Shown here: positions 13,304-26,325 of the stretch, in pieces | Position numbering within the stretch: position 1 is the stretch's first letter | Layout: each line of letters starts with the position of its first letter | Assembly: GCF_047496725.1 (NCBI RefSeq) | Contig: NC_132976.1 | Location: forward strand, 2,960,001-3,024,000 | Source of the DNA: Anoplolepis gracilipes | Lineage: Eukaryota > Arthropoda > Insecta > Hymenoptera > Formicidae | DNA length: 64,000 bases | Direction of reading: 5' to 3' | Position numbers and translations under genes: made by a program | Notes under the pieces: generated by a model | Told to the model about the DNA's origin: nothing | Databases searched by the model: none | The model's input: only the letters and a program-made list of their open reading frames with translations

Positions 13304-16300
13304 ATATTCTCTGTTAAGTGTGTGTGTTTGTGTGTGTGCGGGCGCGTGTGTGCGTGTGTGGGTGCGTATGTGTGTATACTGTACACTGCAATGGGATGCG
13401 AGAGGGTAGCCGTCATGCTAGCGCGATAAATGACCGTCACCAAGATGCTGTAAATCCACCACCAGCCGATGAATATCCTTACGGTCCAGGTATTCGGTAA
13501 GCGAGGCAACGAGACCTGCAGTAACATACCGTACATATACAGCATGCTGTTCTGGAGATCGGTGAACAGATACAGACCCTTTGTTTTAGAGTACGCATTT
13601 GTTTCCTTGCCTCGTTTCGGACACGTCTGCAATTCTATGTACTTCTTGTAGAACACTGCGAGCACGTGAAGACCTCCACCGCCTATCAGCAGGGTGCAAA
13701 GGACTGCTATCCATGCATTCAGTCTGCAAAAGTCGTGCTATTTCATTAATCAAACAGCACACGATAATTATATGTTAAATATTCATATATATACTTTTAC
13801 TATTTTTTTTTTTTAATATTATATAAATATTTTATAGAGTAAGTAAAATAAATATTTGTAGTATTTCGTAAATATTTCTACTAAGATATTTATGAAAAAT
13901 TTTTATGATGAATCTAAGATTACAAAAATATTTTGATATAAAATATTCAAATAATTATTATAATTATTTCGTATATATATTTTATAAATATTGTGTGCGA
14001 TCCGGATAATTATGTGCCGTTAACTCTTCTAGAATCTTTGTTTATAGAAATTTTTTTTGTTTTTTTAAAAAAAAGATAATTTCCATATGTACACTGTACA
14101 TACCTGAAAGGCAATATCAATAATTTCCACGAGTTATCGGTCAGCGATTCCGGCGTTAGAAAGGTGAGGCATTCCGTGTTATACGGCGTGGATAGATCGA
14201 AGTAATTCAAATTATGTATGGTGTAATATAGATCTCCGAGAAAGAAATCAGCGTTCCCAGCAATTGCTTCTCCAAGAAGACCTGTATAACTATCGTTCTC
14301 CCCTGCTTTACCCCATTTGTCATCCGCGATATTAAAGGGCATGTAATAATTTGCTTTAAAGTTCATCGCTTTTGCTACAATTCGGATTAACTGCAACAAT
14401 TGATTTTTCATTACAATCGCAATTTCTGAAACGTTTATTCTGTAATGACATGGCAAAGAAATGAGAAGGAAGAGCTAAAGAAATATTTTTTCTTATATTT
14501 ATTCGTGGGTATTTAAAATATTCAAGGAAGTCATATCCGAAATTTCGTAGAAACTTACAATTAATCGTTTTAATAATCTTTAGATCCATTTGTACTATTA
14601 AAATCTAAACAAAATTAATATTTAATATGCTACTTGATTTAATTTATTTTAATATATTTTGTTATATTAATATATTTTTTATGATTATATTATATTATGA
14701 TTATATTATATTATTTTACTTTTATAAAGAAATTCAAATTTATAACTAAATTATTTTATTTTTTAATTTATTTATTTAAAATATTTTTATATAAAAATCT
14801 TTCTTTTTATTTTTTGGGTTTTTATTTAATTTCTTGCTCTATTTTGCCTCTCTTAATACGTACTTCAAATTCAATACCCAAGGCTTTAGAGTCTGCAATT
14901 GTGCCTTCTTGATAGTAATTTCGCGACGCTTTTGTCACTGCCGGTATATGTTCGAAAATTGCAACTCTGCAAATTTTAATGAGAAATTAAACTAATTAAA
15001 CATTGTAATACATTGAAACAATTATTATAATTACATTTTTCATTTAATAAATTTTAGAAATTTAAAAATTCAAAAATTTAGACTATACTATTTTTCTATG
15101 TATTAAAAAGATTAATATATCACTCTATTCTTCAAAAGCTGCATTGAATTTATCTTTGAATTTATTGTTCAAAAAGCAACTTAAATAACAATTTTCTTCT
15201 TTTTTTTCTTCTTTTTTCAGATTTTCCAGCTCAAAAACAAAAAATTTAATATTATACATACTAACCGTAAACTGTTACCGTGAAGATCAGCTGTTTTTGA
15301 CATATAGTGGTTGTGGCCGTAACGTAATTTGCCATCGCGCCATGTGTCAATATACTTGATTGCCGTAAAATCTCTTATAGGCGACGGATAATAAACAGTA
15401 TCGAGATCGATTCGATCAGCAGCGATTCGTTCACCAGAACGATACCTGTACGTGTTGTATCGTCGTACGAATACCACGTTAACAATTCGCTTCCAGATAT
15501 AGTGCAATTCGGGTCTAAAGAGCCGACTGTCGTGCAGAAATAAAAAGCGACCACGCGTGTTAATCAAACGTTCTCTGGAAAAATCGAATGCGACTTGAAG
15601 ACTCACCTTATTTTAGAGAGTTAAAAAATTTATTTTTTTTTTACATTTTCTAAGAAAAATAATATCTAAATATATTCTCTTCAAATTTTATTGAAAAAGA
15701 ATAATATCGTCAATGGCTGTAGAGAGCGAGACAAAATTAAAACGTATCATATGGTAACGAATTAAAAAATATAATTTCGATAATCAGTGTATTTTAAGCA
15801 ATAATTATACAAAAAATAAGTGACTTAAAAGTTAAAGCTGATTAATAAACTACAGTTAATACGGAAAAACGAACGTTTCGGCTCCTACTTTGAACCCTCC
15901 TCAGCGCAATGTTAGTATAGTGTTACGATGATAAAACTTAAATGCTCTTATGTGATATTTTACAAAATTCTTTATAAAGCACAAAATCTAAACTTAGAAT
16001 TAAGTAAATTATAACTTTGCATGCTATGTAAATTCATAGTTTTTCCTTCAATTAACCTCCAAGGTTGGAAAATCAACTTGAATTTTAATTTAAAAAAGTG
16101 GAAGCTTAGCGACTTGATTTCAATAACTCTTGAATCCTAGAAGGATGGAAAAGGCGAGTTTTTTAGAGAATAAATAAAATAAAATAAAAGCAAGTCACCA
16201 AATTGTACAGGTACTTAGTAACTTTCTATACTTACAATATTCGGTTGTTCCGCAAAACTATTTCTCTTAAGCACGCCGTTTAGTTCTACTAGTTTCGATC

Positions 16301-19300
16301 GATTACTGTCAAACGTATGTTAAAGTAGGCCCGTTTATATATGTCGTAGGCACATGGTTATTTTAGGAAAATAGCTTTTGACTAGGCAAATGGTTATCTG
16401 GCTGTACTGTCAGCCTTGGTAGTTTCTGCACTCTTAAATTTTGTTATATTTTTTTATGAGGACGGGGCGAAGCCCCGTCCCCCTATGCTTAGATGGGAAT
16501 CTATAAGCGTTCTTTTCCAAGATGTACTTTTTAGTACGTACACGCCAGATAGCATTTACCTAGTCAAAAGCTATTTTCCTAAAATAACCATTTGCCTACG
16601 ACATATACAAGATTATGACCAGTGCCGGGGTTTGGGTAGGGCGCAGTCGGGCAACCGTCCAAGGCGCCAAATTTTTAGGGGCGCCGCCTGTGCCCCCGAA
16701 TTCTCATTAGTGCGATCATGATTATTACTGAAAATTACTAATTGATATTCATGACCTTAAGTGGGGAGCCACCATCATTTTTTCCCGGGACGTCAGTCAT
16801 GCTAAAACCGGCACTGATCATGACTTTGAGATTTTTGTTTATCGCTTGTTTATCGCGTCATGGTATAATGTCGGTAGATTTTCTCTGTTCATTTGTAAGT
16901 TTAAACCATTTTTTTGTCTTTTAATAAATACCATTTCCAATATTAAATCTTTTAATATAGAAAGGATCTTCATTCAGTATCTCGACGTTATTCCAATTAA
17001 ATTCGTGGTCGTATATGTCTATGATTCGTAATGACAGACTGGTTATTGGTATTTCTTTTAATTTGTGATTTGTGTACGGAAATCCTAATCTTAAGCATTC
17101 TCGACATTTGACTCACCTACGTTGTACTCAAATATCTCCAAGTCATAATCTTGTATATAAACGAGTCTACCTTAACATATGTTTACAGTAATCGATCGAC
17201 ACTGGAATTAAACGGCGTGCTTAAGAGAAATAATTTTGCAGAACAACCGAATATTGTAAGTACAGAAAGTTACTAAGTACCTGTACAGTTTGGTGACTTG
17301 CTTTTATTTTATTTTATTTATTCTCTAAAAAACGCGCCTTTTCCATCCTTCAACGGGTATTGAAATCAAGTCGCTAAGTTTCTACTTTTTTAAATTATCT
17401 ACAGCCATTGACGATATTATTCTTATTTCAAAGAGAGCTATTTATATTCTTGTTTATTGAAAAAGTCACAAAATTGACAAAGTTATAAGACTTTTAACAG
17501 AGTTTTAAGAAAAACACGCGTCTCTCTCAAAATACTGTTTTCAAAGTTGGTATATATCTTGAAAGTGTGGATCAAATAATTTTTTTTTTTTTAATGCAAG
17601 TGAACACTTTTTTGAAAAGATACTAAATCTAATGAAATTTAAAAAATTAATATTTAATATTTTTCTGACCTTTAAAAAATGAAATTTTTCAGTAAAATTA
17701 AAATATCTAATTCTAAAATGATCATTAGTTATTTAAAAATTTTTTTTATAATAATTGAGTTTAGTATTCCAAAAATATCCGACGATATAAAAATAGGCCT
17801 TTTTTTATTTCAATTAATTACACAGAGCTCATATTAAACAAAAAAAACTTAAAAAAACTTAAATATCCAAGATTTAAAACTATACCAATTGTTTAAATAT
17901 CAATAAAAATATATGTAAAATGCTTAAAAGATTAATTTATAATATTCTTTAAAAAAATTCTTAAAACTCATTTTTTATACTGCTAGACTATGCCTTGAAT
18001 TGCTTACCTTTCAACATATTGCAAAAATCGTGACGTTAGCAGTCCATTAGCAATTAATATAACATACGCATCACAACCTGTCGCTTTGACACTCTCAAGT
18101 ATTCTCTTTAATTTCCTCGATCGTGGAAAATCTTGATTATCGCGTACTCCGATCTGATAAATAAAAAGACACACGATACTCATTTATAAGGAAATTATCA
18201 TTTTAATTAAATCATTTATTATTTATCATTTTTTATCATCGAATTTGATTATATAAATTTGACGTAATTAAAAAAGAAGACATTATAATTCGTTTGTACA
18301 ATGTTAAAACTTATTTTGTTGCACGTGCAATTATACTTAAACCATAAGCGAGAAATAATACTTTGAGAATTCTTGCGTACCATTTTTAAATAAAAAGATA
18401 TTTCGATGAAACAAGACTACAGCTTTAGCACAAAAATATAAAATTTATAAAATTGTCTGAAAACTAAGCTTTTCCCTTGACAATTAAATAGCTATAAAAT
18501 GAGTGTCAAAATAAGCCTACTTATATGGAAAAAAAGCGATTTGACAGCTGTCTAAAGAAGTAAAAAATGGTATTTCTTCACATGATATATTTCTTGTTAA
18601 GCTTAGTTTTCGAAGTATTTTATAAATGTGCTGAAGTATTTATAGTGTTGTTTCATTGAAATACCGTTTTATTTAAAAATGGCACGCAAGAATAATTTGG
18701 TTGTCAAAAGGTCAGTTTTAAACGACAATGCGAGATAGAAAGAGAGAGAATGATTCAGACAATGCGAGATAAAAAGGAAGAGCATAATGACAGAGTTCTT
18801 ATTAATGCCGCTATAATGTCGCCGTCAACTCAAAGTTTCTCGGCGATTACTCGGCAACCTTATGCAACGTGTTTCTTTTTTTAAATTTTTTGCGCAGAAA
18901 ACTTTTTGGTTGCGTAAATAATGCCGTAACACTTACGTCATATTTTGATAAAAAAGAAGACATTTTAATGGCGCGGATATCAATCAACCTCCGATAGGTA
19001 GTATCGGTAATAAAGATTATACAGTTGCTGCGTGCGGCGATTTCCTCTACGATTCGCTCGATCACTGATTTCAGATCGTCCATCTCACGTGCACATCGTT
19101 GTAGTCGTTCAGAATTGTTCCTGTTATATTACATAAGAGTGCGAGATGGATTTTACGAACACTTCTCTACAGAGGATTTTTATCGTGCATTTTTCAAGTA
19201 GACTATTTATTAATTCACAGACTCTGATCACGGAATCAAGCAACACATCTAAATCATTAACTGTAATTGATTATAATACTTGGTAAGTAATTTGAATCAA

Positions 19301-20633
19301 TTAATATTCGCTATAATACACAAATTAATTTATATTAATAAATGTAAGGCAAGGATTTTTTTCTTCACTTTAATGATTTAATTAACTCTCTTTTTTTTAA
19401 GTATAAAAAAGTATTCTGTCAGCACGTGCAAATAAAATTCGCAACCGTGACGGAAGTAATTTTTTTCTCAAGGATAATTCGATTCCAAGCTAATTTTCTT
19501 TTTCATGACTTTTCAATTTTCTTTAAACATTTATAATCGCGAATAGAAAAGCAAAACTTTTTTACTCAGCACACGATATTCATGAAATATATACAAAATA
19601 TTTATATAATAATTATTTTAATATTTTATAAATATTTATTAAAGTATTTCATAAAATATCTTTGTAATCTTACAATTAGATTGAACAGATCATAAAGATT
19701 TATCATGAATATCCCAGGAAATATTTGAGAAATACACTGGCGATCAAAATTATCGCATATGTAAATTTATGCAAAATTTTGCATGATTTCAAAAACAAGG
19801 AAAGTCTAAATTTTACGATGGTTGTCGTGATATTGGCGAAAAAAATTTATTCCACCCCGTGGAGTGCGTCAAACTATGCAATTTTTTGGAAACGAAACAC
19901 GTCCTCACTTTTAAAAGGGCGGCGGAAAGGGGAAAAGAGAAATTTGAAATTTAACAAATGCTTTTCAAAGTAGAGACTTTAAGCTTTAAAATAAAAAAAA
20001 ACATTTTTCAAATACGACCATTTTTGACGGAGTTATGCTTATTTGAAATCATGCAAAATTTTGCATAAATTTACATATGCGATAATTTTGATCGCCAGTG
20101 TATTTACAACAAAATATTAACAATATTTATTTTTTATTTTTATTGTAAGTATTATATATAAAATATTTAATTTATACTTTAATAGTACATTTTAATAACA
20201 TAAATATAGTTTTTATGATTTTTTTCTTCAAATATATGTGAAACCATCACTTTTACCCCTTCATATCTCCGGAACCGTGTCTATGCTCATCTTAAAATTT
20301 CTCTGGGATTAATATCCCATCATATAGTACTATTTGGCATAAAAAAAAGTTTGAAATTCACGGTCCAAAAAATGGGCCAAAAGACAAATCTTTTTGCCAC
20401 TCTTTAACGCAAAATTTTTTACCGTGCGTGTAATATTTCAAAAAAAGTAGTGAAACTATTTATTAATATTTATCATAAAAATCGTGTGCTGTCTATGCAT
20501 ATATTTTATAAGTGCAGAAAGTGCATTCTTTTTCCAAACACAAGATTATGTTACACGAATTGTCTTACCTTTCAACAATAGCACGGATAAATTGCGAGAA
20601 AAGAATAATGATTACCGTCATCTCGAAGCGCAT
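9706..20633 (-). CDS. Ir93a: Ionotropic receptor, probable IR93a (9 exons)
   Basis: Variant glutamate-receptor channel of sensory neurons. In flies IR93a acts with IR25a in temperature and humidity sensing. Exons in coding order: 20569-20633, 18937-19120, 18008-18153, 15266-15574, 14864-14966, 14104-14390, 13380-13723, 11384-11769, 9706-9990, about 702 aa. The first exon codes a signal peptide (MRFEMTVIIILFSQF). Residues 22-235 form a short amino-terminal domain. S1 has FDLSTPYNTECLTFLTPES. M1 is near 366-390. The pore and M3 run through GWWWIYSILVTVIYRASMT. S2 begins with TIDTLAQLTRSS and holds NLHIMEECVVHMP and GLEKNSPLKP, then IGLVRKWL and M4 (ALIALAIGYLLSFMALFGE). All joins are in frame with GT/AG except exon 7 to 8, where the preferred donor is a guess. 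Receptor family is certain; the IR93a assignment rests on remembered motif resemblance, with IR21a as the alternative. Confidence 0.85.
11938..12176. mobile_element. Miniature element, GGCTCCCGAGTA ends
   Basis: The left end GGCTCCCGAGTAGTCGC is matched by the right end in complement (GGCTCCCGAGTAATCAC). It sits in intron 7 of the ionotropic receptor. A larger diverged relative in the opposite orientation lies at 18345-18868, sharing GAGAAACT-TAAGTTGA, CTGTCATTATGCTCT and CGAGAAATAATACT. Non-coding. Confidence 0.7.
12833..13257. mobile_element. Miniature element, CCAGACGACACACAATATTT ends
   Basis: The most complete copy of a family repeated through the window. The left end CCAGACGACACACAATATTTA is matched in complement by the right end (CCTGGACAGCACACGATATTTC). 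The interior is extremely AT-rich apart from a conserved core (TTAGATTAAACAGATCGTCG, near 12950). Related copies: about 10990-11335 (opposite orientation), 13795-14010, 19567-20494 (interrupted), a right end near 27630-27657 and 35155-35450. At least four lie in introns of the receptor gene. A (TA)n run at 13265-13298 abuts this copy. Confidence 0.75.
16080..17400. mobile_element. Large foldback element in a receptor intron
   Basis: About 250-300 bp near 16080-16335 recurs as the reverse complement near 17185-17400; shared strings include TACAGGTACTTAGTAACTTTC and TTCTCTTAAGCACGCCGTTTA. A second inner pair (about 16344-16400 against 16546-16608, sharing AAAATAGCTTTTGACTAGG) is nested inside. 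A hAT-type insert occupies 16620-16816. No transposase is recognised. The whole lies in intron 3 of the receptor. Confidence 0.75.
16620..16816. mobile_element. hAT-type miniature element with 8-bp duplication
   Basis: The termini are CAGTGCCGG at the left and CCGGCACTG at the right, as in many hAT elements. Flanks ATTATGAC (16612-16619) and ATCATGAC (16817-16824) form an 8-bp target duplication with one mismatch. The uninterrupted site is present in the other arm of the host foldback (complement of 17142-17149), where ATTATGAC occurs once. The 197-bp interior has no coding region. Confidence 0.85.
18345..18868. mobile_element. Foldback element beside receptor exon 2
   Basis: Its right end (CGATTACTCGGCAACCTTA) and interior match the 11938-12176 element in reverse orientation. 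It also contains a self-complementary pair, TTCTTGCGTACCATTTTTAAA near 18373 against TTTAAAAATGGCACGCAAGAA near 18672. It lies within intron 2 of the receptor and stops about 70 bp short of exon 2. Confidence 0.6.
19567..20494. mobile_element. CAGCACACGATATT-family copy with two inserts
   Basis: The ends CAGCACACGATATTCATGAAA (about 19568) and, in complement, ATAGACAGCACACGATTTTT (about 20494) belong to the family typified at 12833-13257. The copy is interrupted by a CACTGGCG element at 19735-20100 and probably by a second unidentified insert at about 20240-20455. It lies in intron 1 of the receptor. Confidence 0.7.
19735..20100. mobile_element. Deleted 366-bp CACTGGCG element
   Basis: Same termini as the 47-1025 element, flanked by TA (19733-19734 and 20101-20102). 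It keeps about 60 bp of one end and nearly all of the other arm, so it is a deletion derivative. Removing it restores a continuous AT-rich stretch of the surrounding element, showing it is the younger insertion. Confidence 0.85.
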
Positions 20634-21155
20634 GTCGAAATACTGCTTATATTTCCACTTGGTGTCTAATCACATTCGAATCTTTTGTTCGCATTGAACT
20701 CTTGGAATTTTTTATCTCTTTGCGTTCTTTCACGATATAAATTATTAATAATCTCGTTTGCAGACGATTGCGTTTATTTATGCAACACGATTGCCAGTAA
20801 TCTTGCATATATCCGACCTATCTTAAATATGTTAGATGGATTGATTCAATAGAAATCGAAGCAGACCTTATTTCACTAAATAAATTATTTTAATCATTAG
20901 AGTTTTTGTTAAGATATAATGTTCTGTTAGAAAATTCAGATTTGTGAATATATAATTATTATATTTAGATATACTATCTGTCATGTTGAAATAAATAATT
21001 GTATAAATAATTATGTAAATAATTATCTGAAATAATTTTATTATTTCCAAAATTATGTTTGCATTTAATTTTCTTATAATTAATACTCCTAAATACTGCT
21101 TGAAGTTTTTATTTTAAATTATAAGTTAGAGATTAAAGTCGCTAGTATTTAATTA

Positions 21156-21255
21156 TAAACAACGGGTTAATTAAAACGACGGGGCTTCACACACAGTGTG
21201 AATAAATTAAATAATTTTGACTAGTCAGGTCGTTTTAATTAACCCGTTGTTTTTA
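21156..21255. repeat. Short inverted-repeat element, 21-bp arms
   Basis: CAACGGGTTAATTAAAACGA at 21160 is perfectly matched by its complement ending at 21249 (21-bp arms 21160-21180 and 21229-21249). The loop is about 48 bp. A miniature element is likely. Confidence 0.75.
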
Positions 21256-21334
21256 TTCTAAAATTATATTTTTTTTTTCGTTTACAGAAAATTGACATAA
21301 ACACGAAGAAATTTGTATTTATGTAATTTTCCTT

Positions 21335-21635
21335 TGAAAATTATAAACTTGTCTAAAAATCTCATAAATTTTATCATAATTTTTATGGATTATAAAAAGT
21401 TAATTTGCCAAATTTTTACCAATTTTTTTCAATTTTTTTATAAAATTATAGTGTGTATCTTTTTGTAGATAAGAGAATTAAAAAAAATAATCACTACAAT
21501 CATTTTACAACGCACTTGAAATTTTAAAGTTTTTGATATATTAGACAAGATCTAATAGTTTTAAGCCGCAAAAATTTGGCAAATTAACTTTTTATAATCC
21601 ATAAAAATTATGATAAAATCTCTTTACAGATATTA
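21335..21635. repeat. Inverted repeat, about 70-bp arms
   Basis: AAATTTTATCATAATTTTTATGG followed by ATTATAAAAAGTTAATTTGC near 21366-21415 recurs in complement near 21572-21625. AT-rich foldback with no coding content. Confidence 0.7.
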
Positions 21636-22452
21636 AATGATAAATGCGAATATATGTGTAAATACATAAAAAAAACAAATAAAAAACTTATCATATATTT
21701 CCCAGCATTTACATTATCATTGAAATCTGACGGCTATCTATTCTTAATTCAAGATTTGTTTGTTCGTATTTATGATTCAATATCTGTAAAAAGATGCGCA
21801 ACATAATCTATAAAAAATAAAAACTTGCTTCTCTTTATTCGCTATTATTACATAACTATTATAACATTTCGTGACACTAAAGATTGATGTTTATCAATGA
21901 ATAATTGAATGTTTATAAATGATGTGTATTAACGAATTTGTAAAGATTTTTTGCGCTTATGTTTTATTTATGTTTTTGATTTAATTTTTTTTTAATTTTA
22001 TAACCTAACAATAATGCAATAAATCTTACTTGCACAGTCAAATATAAAATGCTAATTTTAACATTTTTTTACATGTCTCAGAAAATCCACTCTAAATTTT
22101 AAGTGAAAATCATTTATTGTGAGTTACTTATTGACAAACTAGAAATGTTAAGTAATTAACACAAAACTTAAAGTTTATGATTGCTCAAAGATTTATTTTA
22201 ACTTTTCTTAAAATGTTAAAGTGATTTTGAAAACATTAACATTGATTGTTTAAAATGATTGTTAATGATGTGTTAAAAACTCTAAATAACATTCCATTTC
22301 TAAGAGATGTACACAAAGTGTTAAGTTATGGAGTTGACATAAATGTAACGCATGAAAATGTTATAAAAATAACAAACATATCAGCTGTATGTTAATTTTA
22401 CATTGAAGTATAGTAATCAGAAATGATAAAAAACAAGAAAATGTTAACATAA

Positions 22453-22836
22453 GATAAATATGCATAAGTACTACTCCAAAGAAAACTCCGTTGTAACCTT
22501 ACATACACACATACACACATGGAAGGGGGAGGGGAGGTGCAAGGGAGGCCCCGTCCACCTCGTTTCGCGTGGAAAGTTGCAAACTTACGTGGAACTTCGC
22601 TTTTCCAAATCATTGCAATCGCATTCATGTATTTTTTTCCTTTCTATCAACTTTTTTTGAAGATCTTATGAACGATGATGAATAAATTTATATTTATGTA
22701 ACTTTTTCATTTCAAACTTATAAAAAGGCTTGGGCCTTCGTAAAAACACTTGTACATATTATCTTCGCACTAGTTTTGTTGATTACAATAAAAAAAATTT
22801 GAGTTTTCTTTGGAGTAGTACTTATACATATTTATC
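22453..22836. mobile_element. Inverted-repeat element, 36-bp ends
   Basis: GATAAATATGCATAAGTACT-ACTCCAAAGAAAACTC at 22453-22488 is matched in complement at 22801-22836 with one mismatch. The 312-bp interior contains a GC-richer stretch (GGGGAGGGGAGGTGCAAGGG) but no credible gene. Confidence 0.7.
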
Positions 22837-24001
22837 ACGCATAATTTTTTTACCGTGTATGACTTTTAACCCGATTATAAAAAAACGAATCATTGTCTTT
22901 ATTTAATTTTCAGACGAATGAATCTATTATAGTTTTCTCCAAATATCTGATGCTCTGTTCTCCAAGAGCTGTCGGAAAAACAAGATTACTGGAAAGACTT
23001 ACAAGATTTACAAGACAAGATTTCTAGGAAAGGTAAATAAATCCGCTTTCTTTTTATAAGAGACTTTGAGTCAGAATAACGTGATTTATGATTATAAAGA
23101 ATTATGTAATGCAATAAGAAAAATTCATATAACAAGTAAACGTATTGTAACGTGATCATTATTCTGCTACAAAAATATGGAATTTATATGATAATTAAGT
23201 GAGTGTAACAAATCATGTAACAAAGCATGAGTAAATCGACAGAAAAAAACAAAGAAAAAAGTATGTCAACTCGACTTTATACGATGAATCATCTATTGCG
23301 AATTTTATTTAATATATATATATACAATTAATAATTACTTATTTTAGAGATTAAATATGTACATATATATTGTATATAAATATATAGCGTATTTTTTCTT
23401 GTCTTTTATATGTTCGCGAAGTATGTTAAATTCGTGAGATTATGTAATAGTGACAAACTGCCTGTGTCTGGTCTTAACTGATAAACGCAATATATGAAGT
23501 AAAGAATACATACAAAAAGAAACACACATCTCTATAAATAATATATTTTTCAGTATACTGACAGACGGCAGAATTGGAATACAGTAAGTCTACGTGTCAA
23601 GCTATTAAAATGCTCTAGCAAAAGAGAAATTTGAATTTACTGCCTTTAATATAAAAATAAGGCTCCAATAATTAACTAAATGTAAAAAAAGAAGCTCAAG
23701 CAGCAAAGTAAGCAAAGTTAGTATTTACAATTAAATGCGTGAACTTTAATAATTATATAAAAGTAGTGTAAGACAAAAAGATTTTACAAAAATTAAAAAA
23801 AAAATGCAAATAACAAACGTTTTTATCATTGTATTTTTTAGACTCTCATTAGTATCAAAGGCTAAAAATATAACCAACAGTTAGAGAACAAAACAATCGT
23901 ATAAAGTAAATTCGGATGTACAAAAATTAAAAAATTACAAATATAAAAAAAAATAAAATACAAAAAGTGATAATGTATAAGAACTTTTTTTATTATTAAC
24001 T

Positions 24002-24746
24002 GAAGATCTTTAAAATAATGTGATAGATTTTTTTATATCATCTCGGAGAGTCAGAATCGGATCATCTGTAAGTTTTTTAACTTATAAAAACTTTAAAGCT
24101 GGTCGGTTTTTTTATTTTTAAATTATGTTTTTAGATTCTTCATATCTTCCTCTAAGAAAAAGGTATTCTTGTTTCATTTCGTTAAAACTAACTATTTTCA
24201 AGAAAAACGCATTTGATCGATAGAAAGTAAACCTTTAGTCGTAATTGAATAATAATTTTCAAAATAATACAAAATTACAAATTGTATATTAAAATTGTTT
24301 AAAAGAAAACGAGTTTAGTCAAATTTACAAAAAAATGTTGGAAATGATTTCCATCGAACGCATTTCCGCGCATGACGAATTGATGAATCCTGCACCCACC
24401 ATAATATCCCAGAATCATTTATAATTTCATTTTACTTGTATCTTTTTGTAATTTATTTGTAATATGTATTTTTGTATCATTTTCAAAATCATTATTCTAT
24501 TATTACGAATCAAGGTTTACTTTCTATCGATCAAATGCGTTTTTCTTGAAAACAGTTAGTTTTAACGAAATGAAACAAGAATATTTCTTTCTTAGAGAAA
24601 GATGTGAAGAATCTAAAAACATAATATAAACATAAAAAAACTGACCGATTTTAAAGTTTTGTAAGTTGAAAGACTTACAGGTGATCCGATTCTGACTCTC
24701 CGAGATGATATAAAAAAATCTATCACATTATTTTAAAGATTCTTCT
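24002..24746. mobile_element. Foldback element, about 270-bp arms
   Basis: The left arm begins near ATCTTTAAAATAATGTGATAG and includes CATCTCGGAGAGTCAGAATC. The right arm is its complement, ending with the same motif near 24742. Arms are about 85-90% alike by eye and surround a unique centre of about 160 bp (ATCGAACGCATTTCCGCGCA). No transposase remains. Confidence 0.8.
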
Positions 24747-25983
24747 TGTTTTTCTTATACTGTATAAATCGTTGTCAAAGAAATTTAACTCTGCTATTAA
24801 AAAATTCCGATACCTTTTATATCAGCTAGATAAAGAGAATTGAAGATATCTCAGAACAATCGTATATTAATAGATCCTGTCCTCAGAGTTCGCTCATCAC
24901 AAATCACAGAATTAATAAGAGTTATGATTTCAATTAGGATGGTATAAGAATTTTGGACAGGAAGCCTTGTTATTTTAGACGTCTTATGTAAATCTGAGAT
25001 AATTTTCATTAAGAGGCAAAAATTAGAGTTAAATTTGCAGAGCGACATCGAATCATTCTACTTATCTTTCTATTATTAAGACGTTAAGAAAATTTTAAAT
25101 ATTTTTAACAGCTTTCTATATGTTTTTCTTTTTTGTTTACATATTTAGGTTGCATTATTTACGTTTGTGTTTTGATCTTGAACAGTCATCACATGTTTGT
25201 CAGGCTTCTATTTTCACCACATTACGTGTATCATCAGACCGAGAGATCACGAAAATTTGGTTGACTGATTTTACTCTCAGATTTTACACAAATCCTTCGA
25301 CGGTAAATCTATTTTAATATTAGTGTAGTATTTAATATTCTGTTCCGATTGATTTTAAATTATTGTTTTTTAGACGGCACTCTGATTTCGAATTTTTCTT
25401 GCCGCAAGTTCTTGTGGCGGAAAAACTGTGTAACGGATAATTTTTTAACTGTCGCTTGCTTTCAAAATATTCGGAAATAACTATATTATTGCGTATAATC
25501 GTTGCTATTTTTTGTATTTTGTTTATTTTTTTTATTTGTAATTTATTAATTTTCGTACATCCGAATTTATTTCATATACAATTGTTTTCTTTCACTCCTG
25601 ACTGTTTATAATATTTTTAATCTTTGATATTGATGAAAATCCAGAGAATACAATAATAAACATGTTTGTTAAGTATGTTTTTTTTTTTAATTTTTGTAGT
25701 CTTTTGTCTTGCATTATTTTTACATAATTATTAAAGTTCTTATTTAATAGTTATTGCCTTTAGTATTTAATAATAGAATCCTTTTTTATCATAAATAATA
25801 GTCAAATTAATCTAAGATTAACGATTAAAAATTATTTTTATGTCACTAACGTCACTAACTCAGCTTAAGACATTTTTTTAAGACAGCTTTTACACATATT
25901 TTTAACATCACATTTAGGGAAACATATTTTTAATAAAGTTTGTATTTTTAATAAAACACAAATAAAGACTCTGAAGCTGGCTG

Positions 25984-26033
<50 letters not shown>

Positions 26034-26325
26034 TTTTTGAGAGAAAGGAAAATGAAAACCCAACTAAAATTTTTAATATTGCATCAAATATCAATTATCC
26101 CTTTGCTTGTGCAACTGATCTAAGCAGATAGCATTAAAAATATACTAAATATATTTGTAAAAAATAATAAATATTTGTAAAACAATATACAAAAAAGAAA
26201 TAACCATGCATATTAATATTCTGTCTATTAATATCGATAATGATAAGATTTTCTTATAATCGTTATATTTATTTGTAAAATACTTTATGATTATATTATA
26301 AATTCGAAAAGGAAAAAAACACGCA

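Larger units (their letters stand above)
20634..26325. other. Intergenic, divergent spacer with foldbacks
   Basis: Spacer between the receptor start (minus) and the acyl-CoA oxidase start (plus). No gene is supported. It contains four inverted-repeat structures listed separately and a (TA)n run at about 25996-26029. Promoters of both genes must lie here but no convincing core motif was identified. Confidence 0.6.

Noticed and set aside
13225..13386. Continuation of receptor exon 7 through a TG/TA microsatellite
   Set aside because: Translation becomes simple His-Thr-Ile-Tyr repeats; the sequence is the intron and the end of a miniature element.
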